From assembly GCF_006715725.1 (NCBI RefSeq), contig NZ_VFNU01000001.1:5084001-5148000 (forward strand): DNA of 64,000 nucleotides, given 5' to 3'. This document shows, piece by piece, positions 25,619-34,377 of this stretch. Positions within the stretch are counted from its first letter, which is position 1, and every line of letters starts with the position of its first letter. The stretch comes from Nocardioides sp. SLBN-35. GTDB lineage: Bacteria; Actinomycetota; Actinomycetes; Propionibacteriales; Nocardioidaceae. A model generated the notes under the pieces. It worked only from the letters and a program-made list of their open reading frames with translations, ran no database searches and was not told the origin of the DNA. The position numbers were made by a program, and so were the translations under genes.

Positions 25619-26955
25619 GGAAGCCAGCGCGCCAGCCACTGGGTGGCCCCGGGGATCGGCTCCTGCGGGCCGCTCGCCGTACCGACAGGGGTGTCCCACA
25701 ACACGTAGCCCGCCGGCGTCGGACCGCCGAGGGAGTAGGAGGACACCGCCTCGCTGACCCGGAGGAACCGGCCGCTGTCGAGCTCGTAGACGTAGGTCCC
25801 GGCCGCATCGCGCTTGTAGGACGTCACCTGGACCAGGTCGCCGTTCACCCCGCCGCCGATGTCGTCGTCCTGGAGGGTGGTGATCGTCCGGCCGTCGAGG
25901 TCGAGCACCTGGACCCGGTCGTCGCGGCCGTCGTCGTAGGTGCCGCAGTACTGGCTGAGCACGATCCGGTCGCCGCTCGCGCCGAAGCCGAGCAGGTTGC
26001 ACCGCTTGCCGGAGTGGGGGTCGAAGTCGTGCTCAGCGCCGGTGGCGAGGTCGCGGACGTGGATGCGCCGGTTGATGCCGTTGGTGGCCGCGGTCCAGAT
26101 CATCGCGTCGTCGGTGAAGGCGAGGTCGCCGGCCCGCAGGTGCTCGTCGCGGACGTCGGCCGGGTCGGTCAACGAGACCGACCACACGTCGTAGGTCTCC
26201 CCCTCGGCGCCGGCGTCCTCCGCCTCGCCGTCGGGGCCCGTGGGCCAGCCGCCGGGAGGCGGCGACCCGGCGGTGGCCGGCACCCCGAGGTACAGCCGGC
26301 CGTCGGGGCCGAGGTCGGCCTGGAAGACGTCCGCCTTGCGCGGCAGTCCGGGCCACTGCACCGACGACCACGCACGCGAGGTGCGGTCGTAGGTCCACGC
26401 CCGGACGCCGTTGCCGCTCCCGGTGCGGAAGGTGAGCAGCACGATCCGGTCGGCTCCGAGCTCGAGCGGGAACACCTGCTGGTGCTCTGGGAAGTCCGGC
26501 AGCCAGTCCTTCGCGCCGGTGGCGGGATCGAGGAGCGCGTAGCGGACCGCGTTGTCGGGCCCGTGGGGGCCGTCGCGGAACAGGAGCCTCCCGTCCTCGG
26601 TGACGCCGTCGTAGTACTGCCCGTTGGCGGCGTCGAGGTCCTCGTTGGTGTAGGACGCCAGCACCTCGTAGTCGGTGCCCTCCTTCGCCGGCCGCGCATC
26701 GGAGAGCCGGACCACCGGCCCGTCGGGGCGCGGCACCAGGCTCGCCTCCGGCGCGTCCCGGCCGTCGGTCCCCTGGCCCACCAGGGCGCCGGCGGCGACG
26801 GCACCGGCCACCGCCACGGCGAGCCCGCCCGCGAACCGGGCCCGGCGTCGTCGTACCTGTCGGCGGCCGCCGTCGAGGACCGCGGCCAGGTCGATGTCGT
26901 CACCCGGCGGGGTCGCCGCCGCGTCGTGCAGCAGTGCGCGAACGTCGTTCACCAT
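25615..26955 (-). CDS. Membrane-anchored beta-propeller-like protein, partner of the SigE-family sigma factor
   Basis: A 446-residue protein with a short cytosolic N terminus (about 1-40, basic near QVRRRRAR), one membrane helix (AGGLAVAVAGAVAAGALV, about 41-58) and a large outer domain with repeated W/Y-D-x-x-T and LDPATG-like blades, suggesting a propeller fold. Its ATG at 26955 overlaps the sigma-factor stop by 7 bp. The layout is that of a membrane regulator co-encoded with a SigE-family factor, so an anti-sigma role is possible but no anti-sigma domain was recognised. Its stop TAG lies in the arm of a palindromic element. Confidence 0.7.
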   Translation of the reverse strand: MVNDVRALLHDAAATPPGDDIDLAAVLDGGRRQVRRRRARFAGGLAVAVAGAVAAGALVGQGTDGRDAPEASLVPRPDGPVVRLSDARPAKEGTDYEVLASYTNEDLDAANGQYYDGVTEDGRLLFRDGPHGPDNAVRYALLDPATGAKDWLPDFPEHQQVFPLELGADRIVLLTFRTGSGNGVRAWTYDRTSRAWSSVQWPGLPRKADVFQADLGPDGRLYLGVPATAGSPPPGGWPTGPDGEAEDAGAEGETYDVWSVSLTDPADVRDEHLRAGDLAFTDDAMIWTAATNGINRRIHVRDLATGAEHDFDPHSGKRCNLLGFGASGDRIVLSQYCGTYDDGRDDRVQVLDLDGRTITTLQDDDIGGGVNGDLVQVTSYKRDAAGTYVYELDSGRFLRVSEAVSSYSLGGPTPAGYVLWDTPVGTASGPQEPIPGATQWLARWLP

Positions 26956-27470
26956 GTTCCAGCTCCCAGGGTCAGCTCGCCGAGCGACGAGTCCTCGAAC
27001 ACGGAGCGGAGCCGGTCCAGCGCACGCGCGGTCTGGCTCTTCACGGTGCCCTCGCTGCAGCCCAGCGCCTTCGCGGTGTCGGCGACGCTGAGGTCGTCGA
27101 AGTACCGCAGCACCACGCAGGCCCGCTGCCGCGGCGGCAGCCCGGCCAGCACCTGCAGCAGGGTCTCCCGGGCGCTGACCAGCTCGGCGACGTCGACGCC
27201 GTCGGGCCGCTGGTGGTCGGGCTCGACCACCAGCTCCGTGCTCGACCGGCGCCGGGCGTGGTCGAGCACCACGCTGACCAGCGCCCTGCGGGCATAGGCG
27301 TACTCGCGCCCGGCCCGGGTCAGCCGCGGCCACGCGACGTATACCCGGATCAGCGTGTCCTGGACGTGGTCCGCCGCCCGGTCCCAGTCGCCGCACAGCA
27401 GGTACGCCGTACGGCGCAGCCGGTCGCGCGCCCCCTGGGCGAAGGCGACGAACTCGTCCTCGTCACGCAT
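26949..27470 (-). CDS. SigE-family RNA polymerase sigma factor
   Basis: 173 residues with an ECF-like layout: region 2 at about 8-70 (LRRTAYLLCGDWDRAADHVQDTLIRVY) and region 4 at about 105-160, with the helix-turn-helix SVADTAKALGCSEGTVKSQTARALDRLR. This matches the actinobacterial SigE family of 160-180-residue factors that are usually paired with a membrane protein. Target promoters are unknown. Confidence 0.88.
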   Translation of the reverse strand: MRDEDEFVAFAQGARDRLRRTAYLLCGDWDRAADHVQDTLIRVYVAWPRLTRAGREYAYARRALVSVVLDHARRRSSTELVVEPDHQRPDGVDVAELVSARETLLQVLAGLPPRQRACVVLRYFDDLSVADTAKALGCSEGTVKSQTARALDRLRSVFEDSSLGELTLGAGTW

Positions 27471-27553
27471 CGGTCATCCGCTCCATGACGCACCCAACGT
27501 GGTGACCACCCACCCAGGTTGCACCGACCCGGCACAAAGTAGCTCCGGAATTG

Positions 27554-27607
27554 CGCCGACCCGGCAGAAAGTGGCCTGCGTACGAGCCACTTTCTGCCGG
27601 GTCGGCG
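27554..27607. terminator. Perfect hairpin downstream of cobA/hemD
   Basis: A 22-bp perfect stem (27554-27575 with 27586-27607) and a 10-base loop. The arm contains CCGACCCGGCAGAAAGTGG. A degenerate copy of one arm lies next to it (about 27527-27546). The same CGACCCGGCAGAA unit builds the hairpin at 61398-61442. Located 27 bp after the hemD stop, it probably ends the rex-hem transcript. Confidence 0.75.
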
Positions 27608-27633
27608 AGAAATTCGAGCCTGTTCGGGCCGGG

Positions 27634-29304
27634 TCAGGCCTTGCGACGACGAGCCGAGGGCTTGCGGTCGCTCGGCTTGGTGACCGGCTCGCCGGCCTCG
27701 AGCATCGCGGCCCGGCGGCTGGCGCCGAAGCCGGCGAGCGCCTCGACGAGCAGCTCGACGTCCGGCTTGGGGGCCAGCACGTCGACCCGCAGGCCGTGCT
27801 CCTCGGCGGTCTTGGCCGTGGCGGGCCCGATCACCGCGATGATCGTCGACGGGTGCGGCTTGCCGGCGATGCCGACCAGGTTGCGCACCGTCGAGGACGA
27901 CGTGAACACGACGGCGTCGAACTTGCCGGTCTTGATCGCGTCACGGGTCGGCGCCGGCGGCGGAGCGGCCCGGACGGTGCGGTACGCCGTGACGTCGTCG
28001 CACTCCCAGCCGAGGTCGATCAGGCCGGCGACGAGGTTCTCGGTCGCGATGTCGGCGCGCGGCAGGAACACCCGGTTGATCGGGTCCAGCTGCTCGTCGT
28101 ACTCGGGCCAGTCCTCGAGGAGACCGGCGGCGGACTGCTCGCCCGAGGGGACGAGGTCGGCGCGCAGGCCCCAGTCGGCGATCGCCTGGGCGGTCTTCTC
28201 ACCGACGGCGGCGATCTTGAGGCCGGAGAAGGCGCGGGCGTCGAGGCCGTACTCCTCGAACTTCTCGCGGACCGCCTTGACAGCGTTCACGGAGGTGAAC
28301 GCGATCCACTCGTAGCGACCCTCGACGAGTCCGCGGACGGCCTTGTCCATCTGCTGCGGGTTGCGCGGCGGCTCGACGGAGATCGTGGGGACCTCCTCCG
28401 GGACGCCGCCGAACTCGCGGATCCGGTTGGACAGCGACGCGGACTGCTCCTTGGTGCGCGGCACCAGCACCCGCCAGCCGAACAGCGGCTTGGTCTCGAA
28501 CCAGGACAGCTTCTCGCGCAGGTCGACGACGGCGCCGATGACGGTGATCGCCGGCGGGGCGATCCGCGCGGCGCGCGCGTCGGCGGCGATGTGCTCGAGC
28601 GTGGAGGTGATCGTCTCCTGCTCGGTGGTCGTGCCGACCCGGGTCATGGCGACCGGGGTCTGCGGCGAGCGGCCGATCGCGATGAGCTGCTTGGCGATGT
28701 CGCCGATCTGGCCGACGGCGGAGAGCAGCACCAGGGTCGGGGTGTCGGCGTACCGGGTCCAGTCGACCTTGTCGCCGCAGGTCACCACGGCCACCTCGCG
28801 GTGGTCCTTGGTGGTCAGCGGGATGCCGGCGTACGCCGGGACGGCGCCGACCGAGGAGACACCCGGGACGACCTCGAACGCGAGCCCGGCCTTGGCGACC
28901 GCCTGGGCCTCCTCCGGACCGGACGCGTAGAGGAACGGGTCGCCGCCGAGGAGGCGGACCACGCGCAGGCCGCGCTTGGACTGCTTCACGACGACCTTCG
29001 CGCGGGCGGCGTGGGTGAGCGGCTGGCCGTCCTCGCCGAAGCCGCCGTCGATGATCTCCGGGTCCGGGGCCGGCTCGTCGCCGACCTGCTCGGCGCGGGC
29101 GCGCACCACCGCGACCAGATCGGCATGACCCGGTTCCTCGGTGATGACCACGTCGGCGTCCTCGATCAACCGGACGGCCCGCACGGTGAGCAGGTCGGGG
29201 TCGCCGGGGCCGGTGCCGACGAAGGCCGTGAAGCCGGGGCCTCCGGGGTGGACCTGGGCGGCGGCGGGAGTCGAAGCAGCCTTGGCTGTCGTGGCTCGCG
29301 TCAT
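27634..29304 (-). CDS. hemD: Fused uroporphyrinogen-III C-methyltransferase / uroporphyrinogen-III synthase
   Basis: A 556-residue bifunctional protein. The first half (about 25-265) is a SAM-dependent tetrapyrrole methyltransferase of the CobA type: GTGPGDPDLLTVRA, VVRLLGGDPFLYASG and VPGVSSV are intact. The second half (about 275-525) is HemD: VLVPRTKEQ opens it and TSVNAVKAV and TSSSTVRNL are the typical synthase segments. So the enzyme cyclises hydroxymethylbilane and can also divert uroporphyrinogen III to precorrin-2/sirohaem. The start overlaps the hemC stop (ATGA). The fusion is usual in actinobacteria. Confidence 0.94.
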   Translation of the reverse strand: MTRATTAKAASTPAAAQVHPGGPGFTAFVGTGPGDPDLLTVRAVRLIEDADVVITEEPGHADLVAVVRARAEQVGDEPAPDPEIIDGGFGEDGQPLTHAARAKVVVKQSKRGLRVVRLLGGDPFLYASGPEEAQAVAKAGLAFEVVPGVSSVGAVPAYAGIPLTTKDHREVAVVTCGDKVDWTRYADTPTLVLLSAVGQIGDIAKQLIAIGRSPQTPVAMTRVGTTTEQETITSTLEHIAADARAARIAPPAITVIGAVVDLREKLSWFETKPLFGWRVLVPRTKEQSASLSNRIREFGGVPEEVPTISVEPPRNPQQMDKAVRGLVEGRYEWIAFTSVNAVKAVREKFEEYGLDARAFSGLKIAAVGEKTAQAIADWGLRADLVPSGEQSAAGLLEDWPEYDEQLDPINRVFLPRADIATENLVAGLIDLGWECDDVTAYRTVRAAPPPAPTRDAIKTGKFDAVVFTSSSTVRNLVGIAGKPHPSTIIAVIGPATAKTAEEHGLRVDVLAPKPDVELLVEALAGFGASRRAAMLEAGEPVTKPSDRKPSARRRKA

Positions 29305-30320
29305 GGGTTGTGCACCTCTGCAGATCGTGCGGACGGGGGGTCGTTCGGTTCGGGGGTGCGGGACTGGTCCCGCAGCTGGGCCATCAGCTCGTCGCCACCG
29401 TCGGCCAGCATCTCGGCGCCGAGGTCGCCGCCGAGCTTGGCGGCGGCTTCGGGCCAGGACGTGGGGTCGGTGCCGAGCTCAGCCGACGCGGAGCGACGTA
29501 CGGCGAGCGCGCCGTCCTCGGACAGCACGACGGCCCGCAGCCACAGCTCGGGTCCGTCCTCGCCCTCGGCGACCTCGGCGAGCGCGCCGATCGGGGCGGC
29601 GCAACCGCCCTCGAGCGTGGCCATCAGGGTGCGCTCGGCGGCAACGGCGGCGTGGCTGGCGGGATCGTCGAGGCGGGCGAGCAGCGCGAGGGTCGCGGTG
29701 TCGTCGGCCCGGCACTCGACCGCCAGCGCACCCTGCCCGGGGGCCGGCAGCACCTGCAGCGGGTCGAGCACCTCGGTGACCTCGTCGAGCCGGCCGAGCC
29801 GGGCCAGGCCGGCGCGGGCGAGCACCACGGCGTCGTAGGTGCCCTCGGCGATGCGGCCGATGCGGGTGTCGACGTTGCCGCGGACCGCGACCAGCTCGAC
29901 ACCGAGGCCGAGGGCCTCGATCTGCGCGACCCGGCGCGGGGAGCCGGTGGCGACCCTGCTGCCCTGCGGCAGCTCGCCGAGGGTGAGGCCGTCGCGGGCG
30001 ACGACGACGTCGCGCGGATCCTCGCGAGGAGGTACGGCGGCCAGCGCGATCCCCTCGGTGGCGTACGTCGGGAGGTCCTTGAGCGAGTGGACGGCGACGT
30101 CGACCTCGCCGGCGAGCAGCGCGTCACGCAGTGCGCTGACGAAGACCCCGGTCGAGGGCGCGCCGACGAGCGAGACGCCGCTGGCCTGGCTGCGGTCGCC
30201 GTCGGTGGTGATCTCGACCAGCTCGGTCGGGGTGCCGAGCGCCGCGAGGGCGTCGGCGACGTGGCCGGACTGGGTCGTGGCCAGCAGGCTGCGGCGGGTG
30301 CCGATGCGCAGTCTCGTCAT
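29301..30320 (-). CDS. hemC: Hydroxymethylbilane synthase (porphobilinogen deaminase)
   Basis: 339 residues. The opening RIGTRRSLLATTQ, the substrate-binding HSLKDLP (79-85), ATGSPRR (124-130) and Cys240 in GGCAAPIG, which holds the dipyrromethane cofactor, are intact. ATGA overlaps on both sides (hemA and hemD). The C-terminal 20 residues are polar and probably disordered. Confidence 0.96.
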   Translation of the reverse strand: MTRLRIGTRRSLLATTQSGHVADALAALGTPTELVEITTDGDRSQASGVSLVGAPSTGVFVSALRDALLAGEVDVAVHSLKDLPTYATEGIALAAVPPREDPRDVVVARDGLTLGELPQGSRVATGSPRRVAQIEALGLGVELVAVRGNVDTRIGRIAEGTYDAVVLARAGLARLGRLDEVTEVLDPLQVLPAPGQGALAVECRADDTATLALLARLDDPASHAAVAAERTLMATLEGGCAAPIGALAEVAEGEDGPELWLRAVVLSEDGALAVRRSASAELGTDPTSWPEAAAKLGGDLGAEMLADGGDELMAQLRDQSRTPEPNDPPSARSAEVHNP

Positions 30321-31624
30321 GACCGGCCCTCCTCGCTGACGACGGGACGGGTGACGGCGTCGACCGCGTCGGGGTCGAGCGCGAACAGCTCGGCGAGCGC
30401 GGCGGCGTACGAGACGGCGCCCTGCTCGTTGGCGAGCTCCTTGACCCGGACGGTCGGCTCGTGGAGCAGCTTGTCGGCGACCCGGCGCACGGTCTGCCGG
30501 ATCTCGTCGCGGACCGCCTCGTCGAGCTCGGGCAACCGGCCCTCGAGGCGGGTCATCTCGGCGTCGACGACATTGGTGGCCATCGAGCGGAGCGCGACCA
30601 CCGTCGGGGTGACGCTGGCCTGCCGGCGGGCGGCGAGGAAGGCGGTGACCTCCTCACCGAGGATCCGGCGCACCTCCTGGACCTCGCGGCCGGTGGCGCC
30701 GCCGTGGAGCAGGTCGGCGAGCTCGGCCAGCCCGACGCGTCGTACGCCGGGCAGGTCGGCCACGTCGGGCGCGATGTCGTGGGGCAGCGCGAGGTCGATC
30801 AGCGCCAGCGGCCGCTCGACCTCGCCGCGCACGCGGGTCAGCAGCGCCCGGTCGATGATCGTGCCGGACGAGCCGGTGCAGCTGATCACGATGTCGGCCC
30901 TGGCCAGCTCGTCGCCGAGGTCGGCCAGCCGGACCGCCTCGCCGGAGTACTGCACGGCCAACCGGACCGCCCGGTCCACGGACCGGTTCACGATCGAGAG
31001 GCGCCCGGCACCGAGGCGGCTGGCGGTGGCGGTCGCGAGACCGGCCATCGCGCCGGCGCCGACCACGACGACGTGCTTGCCCTCGACCGCACCGACGACC
31101 TGGGCCGTCTCGTCGAGCGCCGCGCTGACCAGCGTCGGCGCGACCTGGTCGATCTCGGTCTCGGCGCGGGTGCGCTTGCCGACCCGGAGCGCCTGCTGGA
31201 AGAGCAGGTTGAGGTTGGGACCCACGGTGCCGAGCTCCTGGCCGCGGCGCAGCGCCTCGCGGGTCTGGCCGAGGATCTGGCCCTCGCCGACCGCCATCGA
31301 GTCGAGGCCGGCGGCCACCTGGAACAGGTGGGAGATCGCACCGTCGTCGTAGTGGACGTAGAGGTGCGGGAGCATCGCCTCGGTCGTCTCGCCGGCCCGG
31401 TCGACCAGGAGGCGGGAGATCTGCTCGATGCTGCCGTGGAAGCGCTCGACCTCGGTGTAGATCTCGAGGCGGTTGCAGGTCGCGATGACCGTCGCCTCGC
31501 TGACGTGCTCGCACGACGCGGCGTCGGTGATCAGCTTCTGCACGCCGTCACGGTCGAGCGCGACCCGCTCGAGCAGGGAGACGGGCGCGGAGTTGTGGGA
31601 GATGCCCACCACCAGCACGCTCAT
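30317..31624 (-). CDS. hemA: Glutamyl-tRNA reductase
   Basis: 435 residues. It reduces glutamyl-tRNA to glutamate-1-semialdehyde, the entry step of the C5 pathway and the supplier of HemL. The catalytic Cys50 is in ATCNRLEIY, GEGQILGQ lies near 115, and the NADPH site VVVGAGAMAGLA near 185. The start overlaps the rex stop, so Rex and HemA are made from one message, as in the Streptomyces rex-hemACD operon. Confidence 0.96.
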   Translation of the reverse strand: MSVLVVGISHNSAPVSLLERVALDRDGVQKLITDAASCEHVSEATVIATCNRLEIYTEVERFHGSIEQISRLLVDRAGETTEAMLPHLYVHYDDGAISHLFQVAAGLDSMAVGEGQILGQTREALRRGQELGTVGPNLNLLFQQALRVGKRTRAETEIDQVAPTLVSAALDETAQVVGAVEGKHVVVVGAGAMAGLATATASRLGAGRLSIVNRSVDRAVRLAVQYSGEAVRLADLGDELARADIVISCTGSSGTIIDRALLTRVRGEVERPLALIDLALPHDIAPDVADLPGVRRVGLAELADLLHGGATGREVQEVRRILGEEVTAFLAARRQASVTPTVVALRSMATNVVDAEMTRLEGRLPELDEAVRDEIRQTVRRVADKLLHEPTVRVKELANEQGAVSYAAALAELFALDPDAVDAVTRPVVSEEGRS

Positions 31625-32313
31625 GCGGCACCTCCGTCGGCCGACGGGGCGGCGTCGGCGCCGTTGGCCTTGCGCTGCTCGTGGTAGGCGAGGATCTGCA
31701 GCTCGATCGACAGGTCGACCTTGCGTACGTCGACGCCCTCGGGCACCGCGACCACGGCCGGCGCGAAGTTGAGGATGCTGGTGATGCCGATCGCGACCAT
31801 CCGGTCGGCGACGTCCTGCGCGGCGACGGCCGGCGTGGCGATGACGCCGATCGCGACGTCGTGCTCGCGGACGATCTCCTCGAGGTCGGCGAACGGGCGG
31901 ACGACGACGCCCGCCACCTCACGCCCGACGATCCCGGGGTCGGCGTCGAGCAGCGCGACGACCCGGAAGCCGCGGCTGCGGAAGCCGGAGTAGTTGGCCA
32001 GCGCGTGCCCCAGGTTGCCGATGCCGACGATGACGACGGGCCAGTCCTGGGTCACCCCGATCTCGCGGGCGATCTGGTAGCGGAGGTAGTCGACGTCGTA
32101 CCCGACGCCGCGGGTGCCGTAGCTGCCGAGGTAGGAGAGGTCCTTGCGCAGCTTCGCGCTGTTGACGCCGGCGGCGCTGGCGAGGTCCTCGCTCGAGCAG
32201 GTGCGGATCCCGCTGTCGGCCAGCGCCGTCAGGGCCCGCAGGTAGACGGGCAGGCGGGCGACCGTGGCCTCCGGGATGACCCGGGCGGCATCCGTCGAAC
32301 TCCGTGTGGTCAC
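31621..32313 (-). CDS. rex: Redox-sensing transcriptional repressor Rex
   Basis: 230 residues from the GTG at 32313. An N-terminal winged helix (about 15-85; key segment SSEDLASAAGVNSAKLRKDLSYLG) is followed by a Rossmann domain that senses NADH/NAD+ (IVGIGNLGHALANY) and a C-terminal swapped helix (ELQILAYHEQRK). It represses respiratory and fermentative genes when NADH is low. As first gene of rex-hemA-hemC-hemD it controls haem synthesis and itself. A candidate operator is 60 bp upstream. Confidence 0.95.
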   Translation of the reverse strand: MTTRSSTDAARVIPEATVARLPVYLRALTALADSGIRTCSSEDLASAAGVNSAKLRKDLSYLGSYGTRGVGYDVDYLRYQIAREIGVTQDWPVVIVGIGNLGHALANYSGFRSRGFRVVALLDADPGIVGREVAGVVVRPFADLEEIVREHDVAIGVIATPAVAAQDVADRMVAIGITSILNFAPAVVAVPEGVDVRKVDLSIELQILAYHEQRKANGADAAPSADGGAA

Positions 32314-32372
32314 AGCTCCACTTTCCAGCCGCACGATCAGGCGTCGACCACGCGGCTCGATCACTGTAGGAG

Positions 32373-32393
32373 TTTGTGAACGTGGGAACAAAA
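32373..32393 (-). promoter_or_regulatory. Candidate Rex operator upstream of rex
   Basis: TTTGTGAAC-GTG-GGAACAAAA: the left half matches the Rex half-site TTGTGAA exactly, the right half keeps ACAAA but deviates in the inner bases. Position upstream of rex fits autoregulation as known for Streptomyces rex-hemACD. Confidence 0.6.
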
Positions 32394-32462
32394 TGGACGG
32401 GAGCACCCCGCATCGGGTACGGGCGCACCCCGTGGTAGGCGCCGGCGGACCGGGACGCGTGG

Positions 32463-32702
32463 TCAGCGCAGGGCGGCCCGCAGGCGGTCCGGGCTGACCC
32501 GCCAGAAGTCGTGCTGGCGACCGTCGACGAAGGTGACCGGGATCTCGTTGGCGAACCGGTCGGCGAGGGCGGGGTCGTCGTCGATCGACAGTTCCTCGTA
32601 GCTCTCGCCGAGCTCGGCGCACACCGCCTCGATGACCGCGCGTGCGTCGTCGCACAGGTGGCAGCCGGGCCGGCTGTAGAGGGTGATCCGGGGGGTGCTC
32701 AC
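32463..32702 (-). CDS. Glutaredoxin-like protein
   Basis: 79 residues from a GTG at 32702, a single glutaredoxin/thioredoxin-like domain. The redox motif CHLC is at 14-17 in YSRPGCHLCDDA, followed by the cis-Pro segment EIPVTFVDGR. The size and the place beside hemA match Rv0508 of M. tuberculosis (from memory). The reductant could be mycothiol, glutathione-like thiol or thioredoxin reductase. Confidence 0.88.
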   Translation of the reverse strand: MSTPRITLYSRPGCHLCDDARAVIEAVCAELGESYEELSIDDDPALADRFANEIPVTFVDGRQHDFWRVSPDRLRAALR

Positions 32703-32706
32703 CGGC

Positions 32707-34335
32707 TCACTCCAAGATCCCCAGCGCCTTGCGCCGCTCGGCGCCGCGCAGCACGCCCTTGCGGATCTTGCCGGTCACGGTGCGCGGCAGGGCGGTGACG
32801 ACCTCGACCCGCACCGGTCGCTTGTACGGCGCCAGCTGCTCGGTGGCCGCGGAGCGCACCGCGCTCACGACGGCCTCGGCGACGGGTCCGGTGACCTCGC
32901 CGGCGTCGGGGACGACGTACGCGACGACGGCCTCGCCGGTCTGCTCGTCGGGTACGCCGAGCACAGCGGCCTGGCGCACGCCGTCGACCTCCTCGAGCAC
33001 CGCCTCGACCTCGGTCGGGTAGACGTTGAAGCCGGAGACGATGACCAGCTCCTTGACCCGGTCGACGAGGAAGAGGTCGCCGTCGGCGTCCAGGAAGCCG
33101 ACGTCGCCGGTGGACCACCAGCCGTCGTCGGCAGGTCCGTCGTGGCCGTCGGGCCAGTAGCCACTGAACAGGTTGCGGCCGCGGATCTGGATCTCGCCGG
33201 GGTCGTCGACGGCGGCCTCGTCGAGCGGGACGCCCTCCTCGTCGACCAGGCGCAGGTCGATGCCGTCGAGCGCGGCCCCGACCGAGCCCGGCTTCACCTG
33301 CGCCGAGCGCAGGGTGCTGGTGACCACCGGCGAGGCCTCGGTGAGGCCGTAGCCCTGGTGGATCGGGACCTGGGCCAGCGCGTGGAACTCCTCGACCGTC
33401 TCGGCCGCGAGCGGCGCCGAGCCGGACAGGATCATCCGCACCGGCCCGAGCCGCTCGGCGAGCGCCTCGACGCCCTGCCAGGCCGCGAACACCGGCGGTG
33501 CGACGGGGACGACGCTGCAGGCCTCGTCCTCCACCAGGTCGAGGGTGCCCTCGGGGTCGAAGCGCTCGGCGAGCACCAGCTTGGCGCGGTGCCGGATCAC
33601 GCCGCCGAGCACGGCGCCGAGACCGTAGACGTGGAAGAGGGGTAGTACGCCGAGCACGACGTCGTCGGAGTGGATCATCGGCGGCTGCACGGCGGCGACC
33701 TGGTCGACGTTGGCGAGCAGCGCGCGGTGGGTGAGCATCGCCGCTCGCGGGCGCCCGGACGTGCCGCTCGTGTAGAGCAGCACGGCGAGCTTCTCGGGGT
33801 CCTGCAGCGGCGGGACGGGGACGGCGGGCTCGGCCCGCAGGTCGTCGTACCTGCTCTCGGCCGGGCCGACCTCGTCGGCCTCGACACCGACCAGCACGAC
33901 CCGCGGGGCCGGCCGGTTCTCGTCCTGCGCGGCGGCGACCACCTCGGCGCGGGCCACGGCTTCGCGGACGGCGGCGGCCGTCTGCCCGCCGGCGAGGACC
34001 AGCCGGGCACCGCAGTCGACGAGCATCGCGGCCAGCTCGGTGGGCACCGACCCCGGGTTGACCGGTACGGCGACCGCCTGGGCGCGCAGCACGCCGAGGT
34101 AGCCGGTCACGAACTCGAGCCGGTTGCCGAGCGCCAGCAGCACCCGGTGACCAGCGACGACGCCGGCGCGGCCCAGACCGGTGGCGATCCGGCCGACCTC
34201 GTCCTCGAGCTCGGCCCAGGTCAGGCCTCGGCCTCCTGCTTCGACCACGGCGAGACGTTCGGGATGCTCGGCGGCGGCTGACGCGACGAGGGCGGCCACG
34301 TCGGGGACAGCAGCGGCGGCGTCCGGCAACGACAT
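32707..34335 (-). CDS. AMP-binding acyl-CoA ligase
   Basis: A 542-residue member of the ANL superfamily. P-loop LLYTSGTSGRPR (about 183-194), GYGLTEASP (about 320), GWWSTGDVGFLD and DRVKELVIVSGFNVYP, and the catalytic lysine in TVTGKIRKG near the end are all present. It most resembles long-chain fatty-acid-CoA ligases. Its stop is 4 bp from the start of the glutaredoxin gene. The substrate is not predictable; a link to the acyltransferase at 37482 is conjecture. Confidence 0.88.
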   Translation of the reverse strand: MSLPDAAAAVPDVAALVASAAAEHPERLAVVEAGGRGLTWAELEDEVGRIATGLGRAGVVAGHRVLLALGNRLEFVTGYLGVLRAQAVAVPVNPGSVPTELAAMLVDCGARLVLAGGQTAAAVREAVARAEVVAAAQDENRPAPRVVLVGVEADEVGPAESRYDDLRAEPAVPVPPLQDPEKLAVLLYTSGTSGRPRAAMLTHRALLANVDQVAAVQPPMIHSDDVVLGVLPLFHVYGLGAVLGGVIRHRAKLVLAERFDPEGTLDLVEDEACSVVPVAPPVFAAWQGVEALAERLGPVRMILSGSAPLAAETVEEFHALAQVPIHQGYGLTEASPVVTSTLRSAQVKPGSVGAALDGIDLRLVDEEGVPLDEAAVDDPGEIQIRGRNLFSGYWPDGHDGPADDGWWSTGDVGFLDADGDLFLVDRVKELVIVSGFNVYPTEVEAVLEEVDGVRQAAVLGVPDEQTGEAVVAYVVPDAGEVTGPVAEAVVSAVRSAATEQLAPYKRPVRVEVVTALPRTVTGKIRKGVLRGAERRKALGILE

Positions 34336-34377
34336 GGAGGGATCCTACGTCGCTCTGATTCTTCTAGGCTGGGGCGC

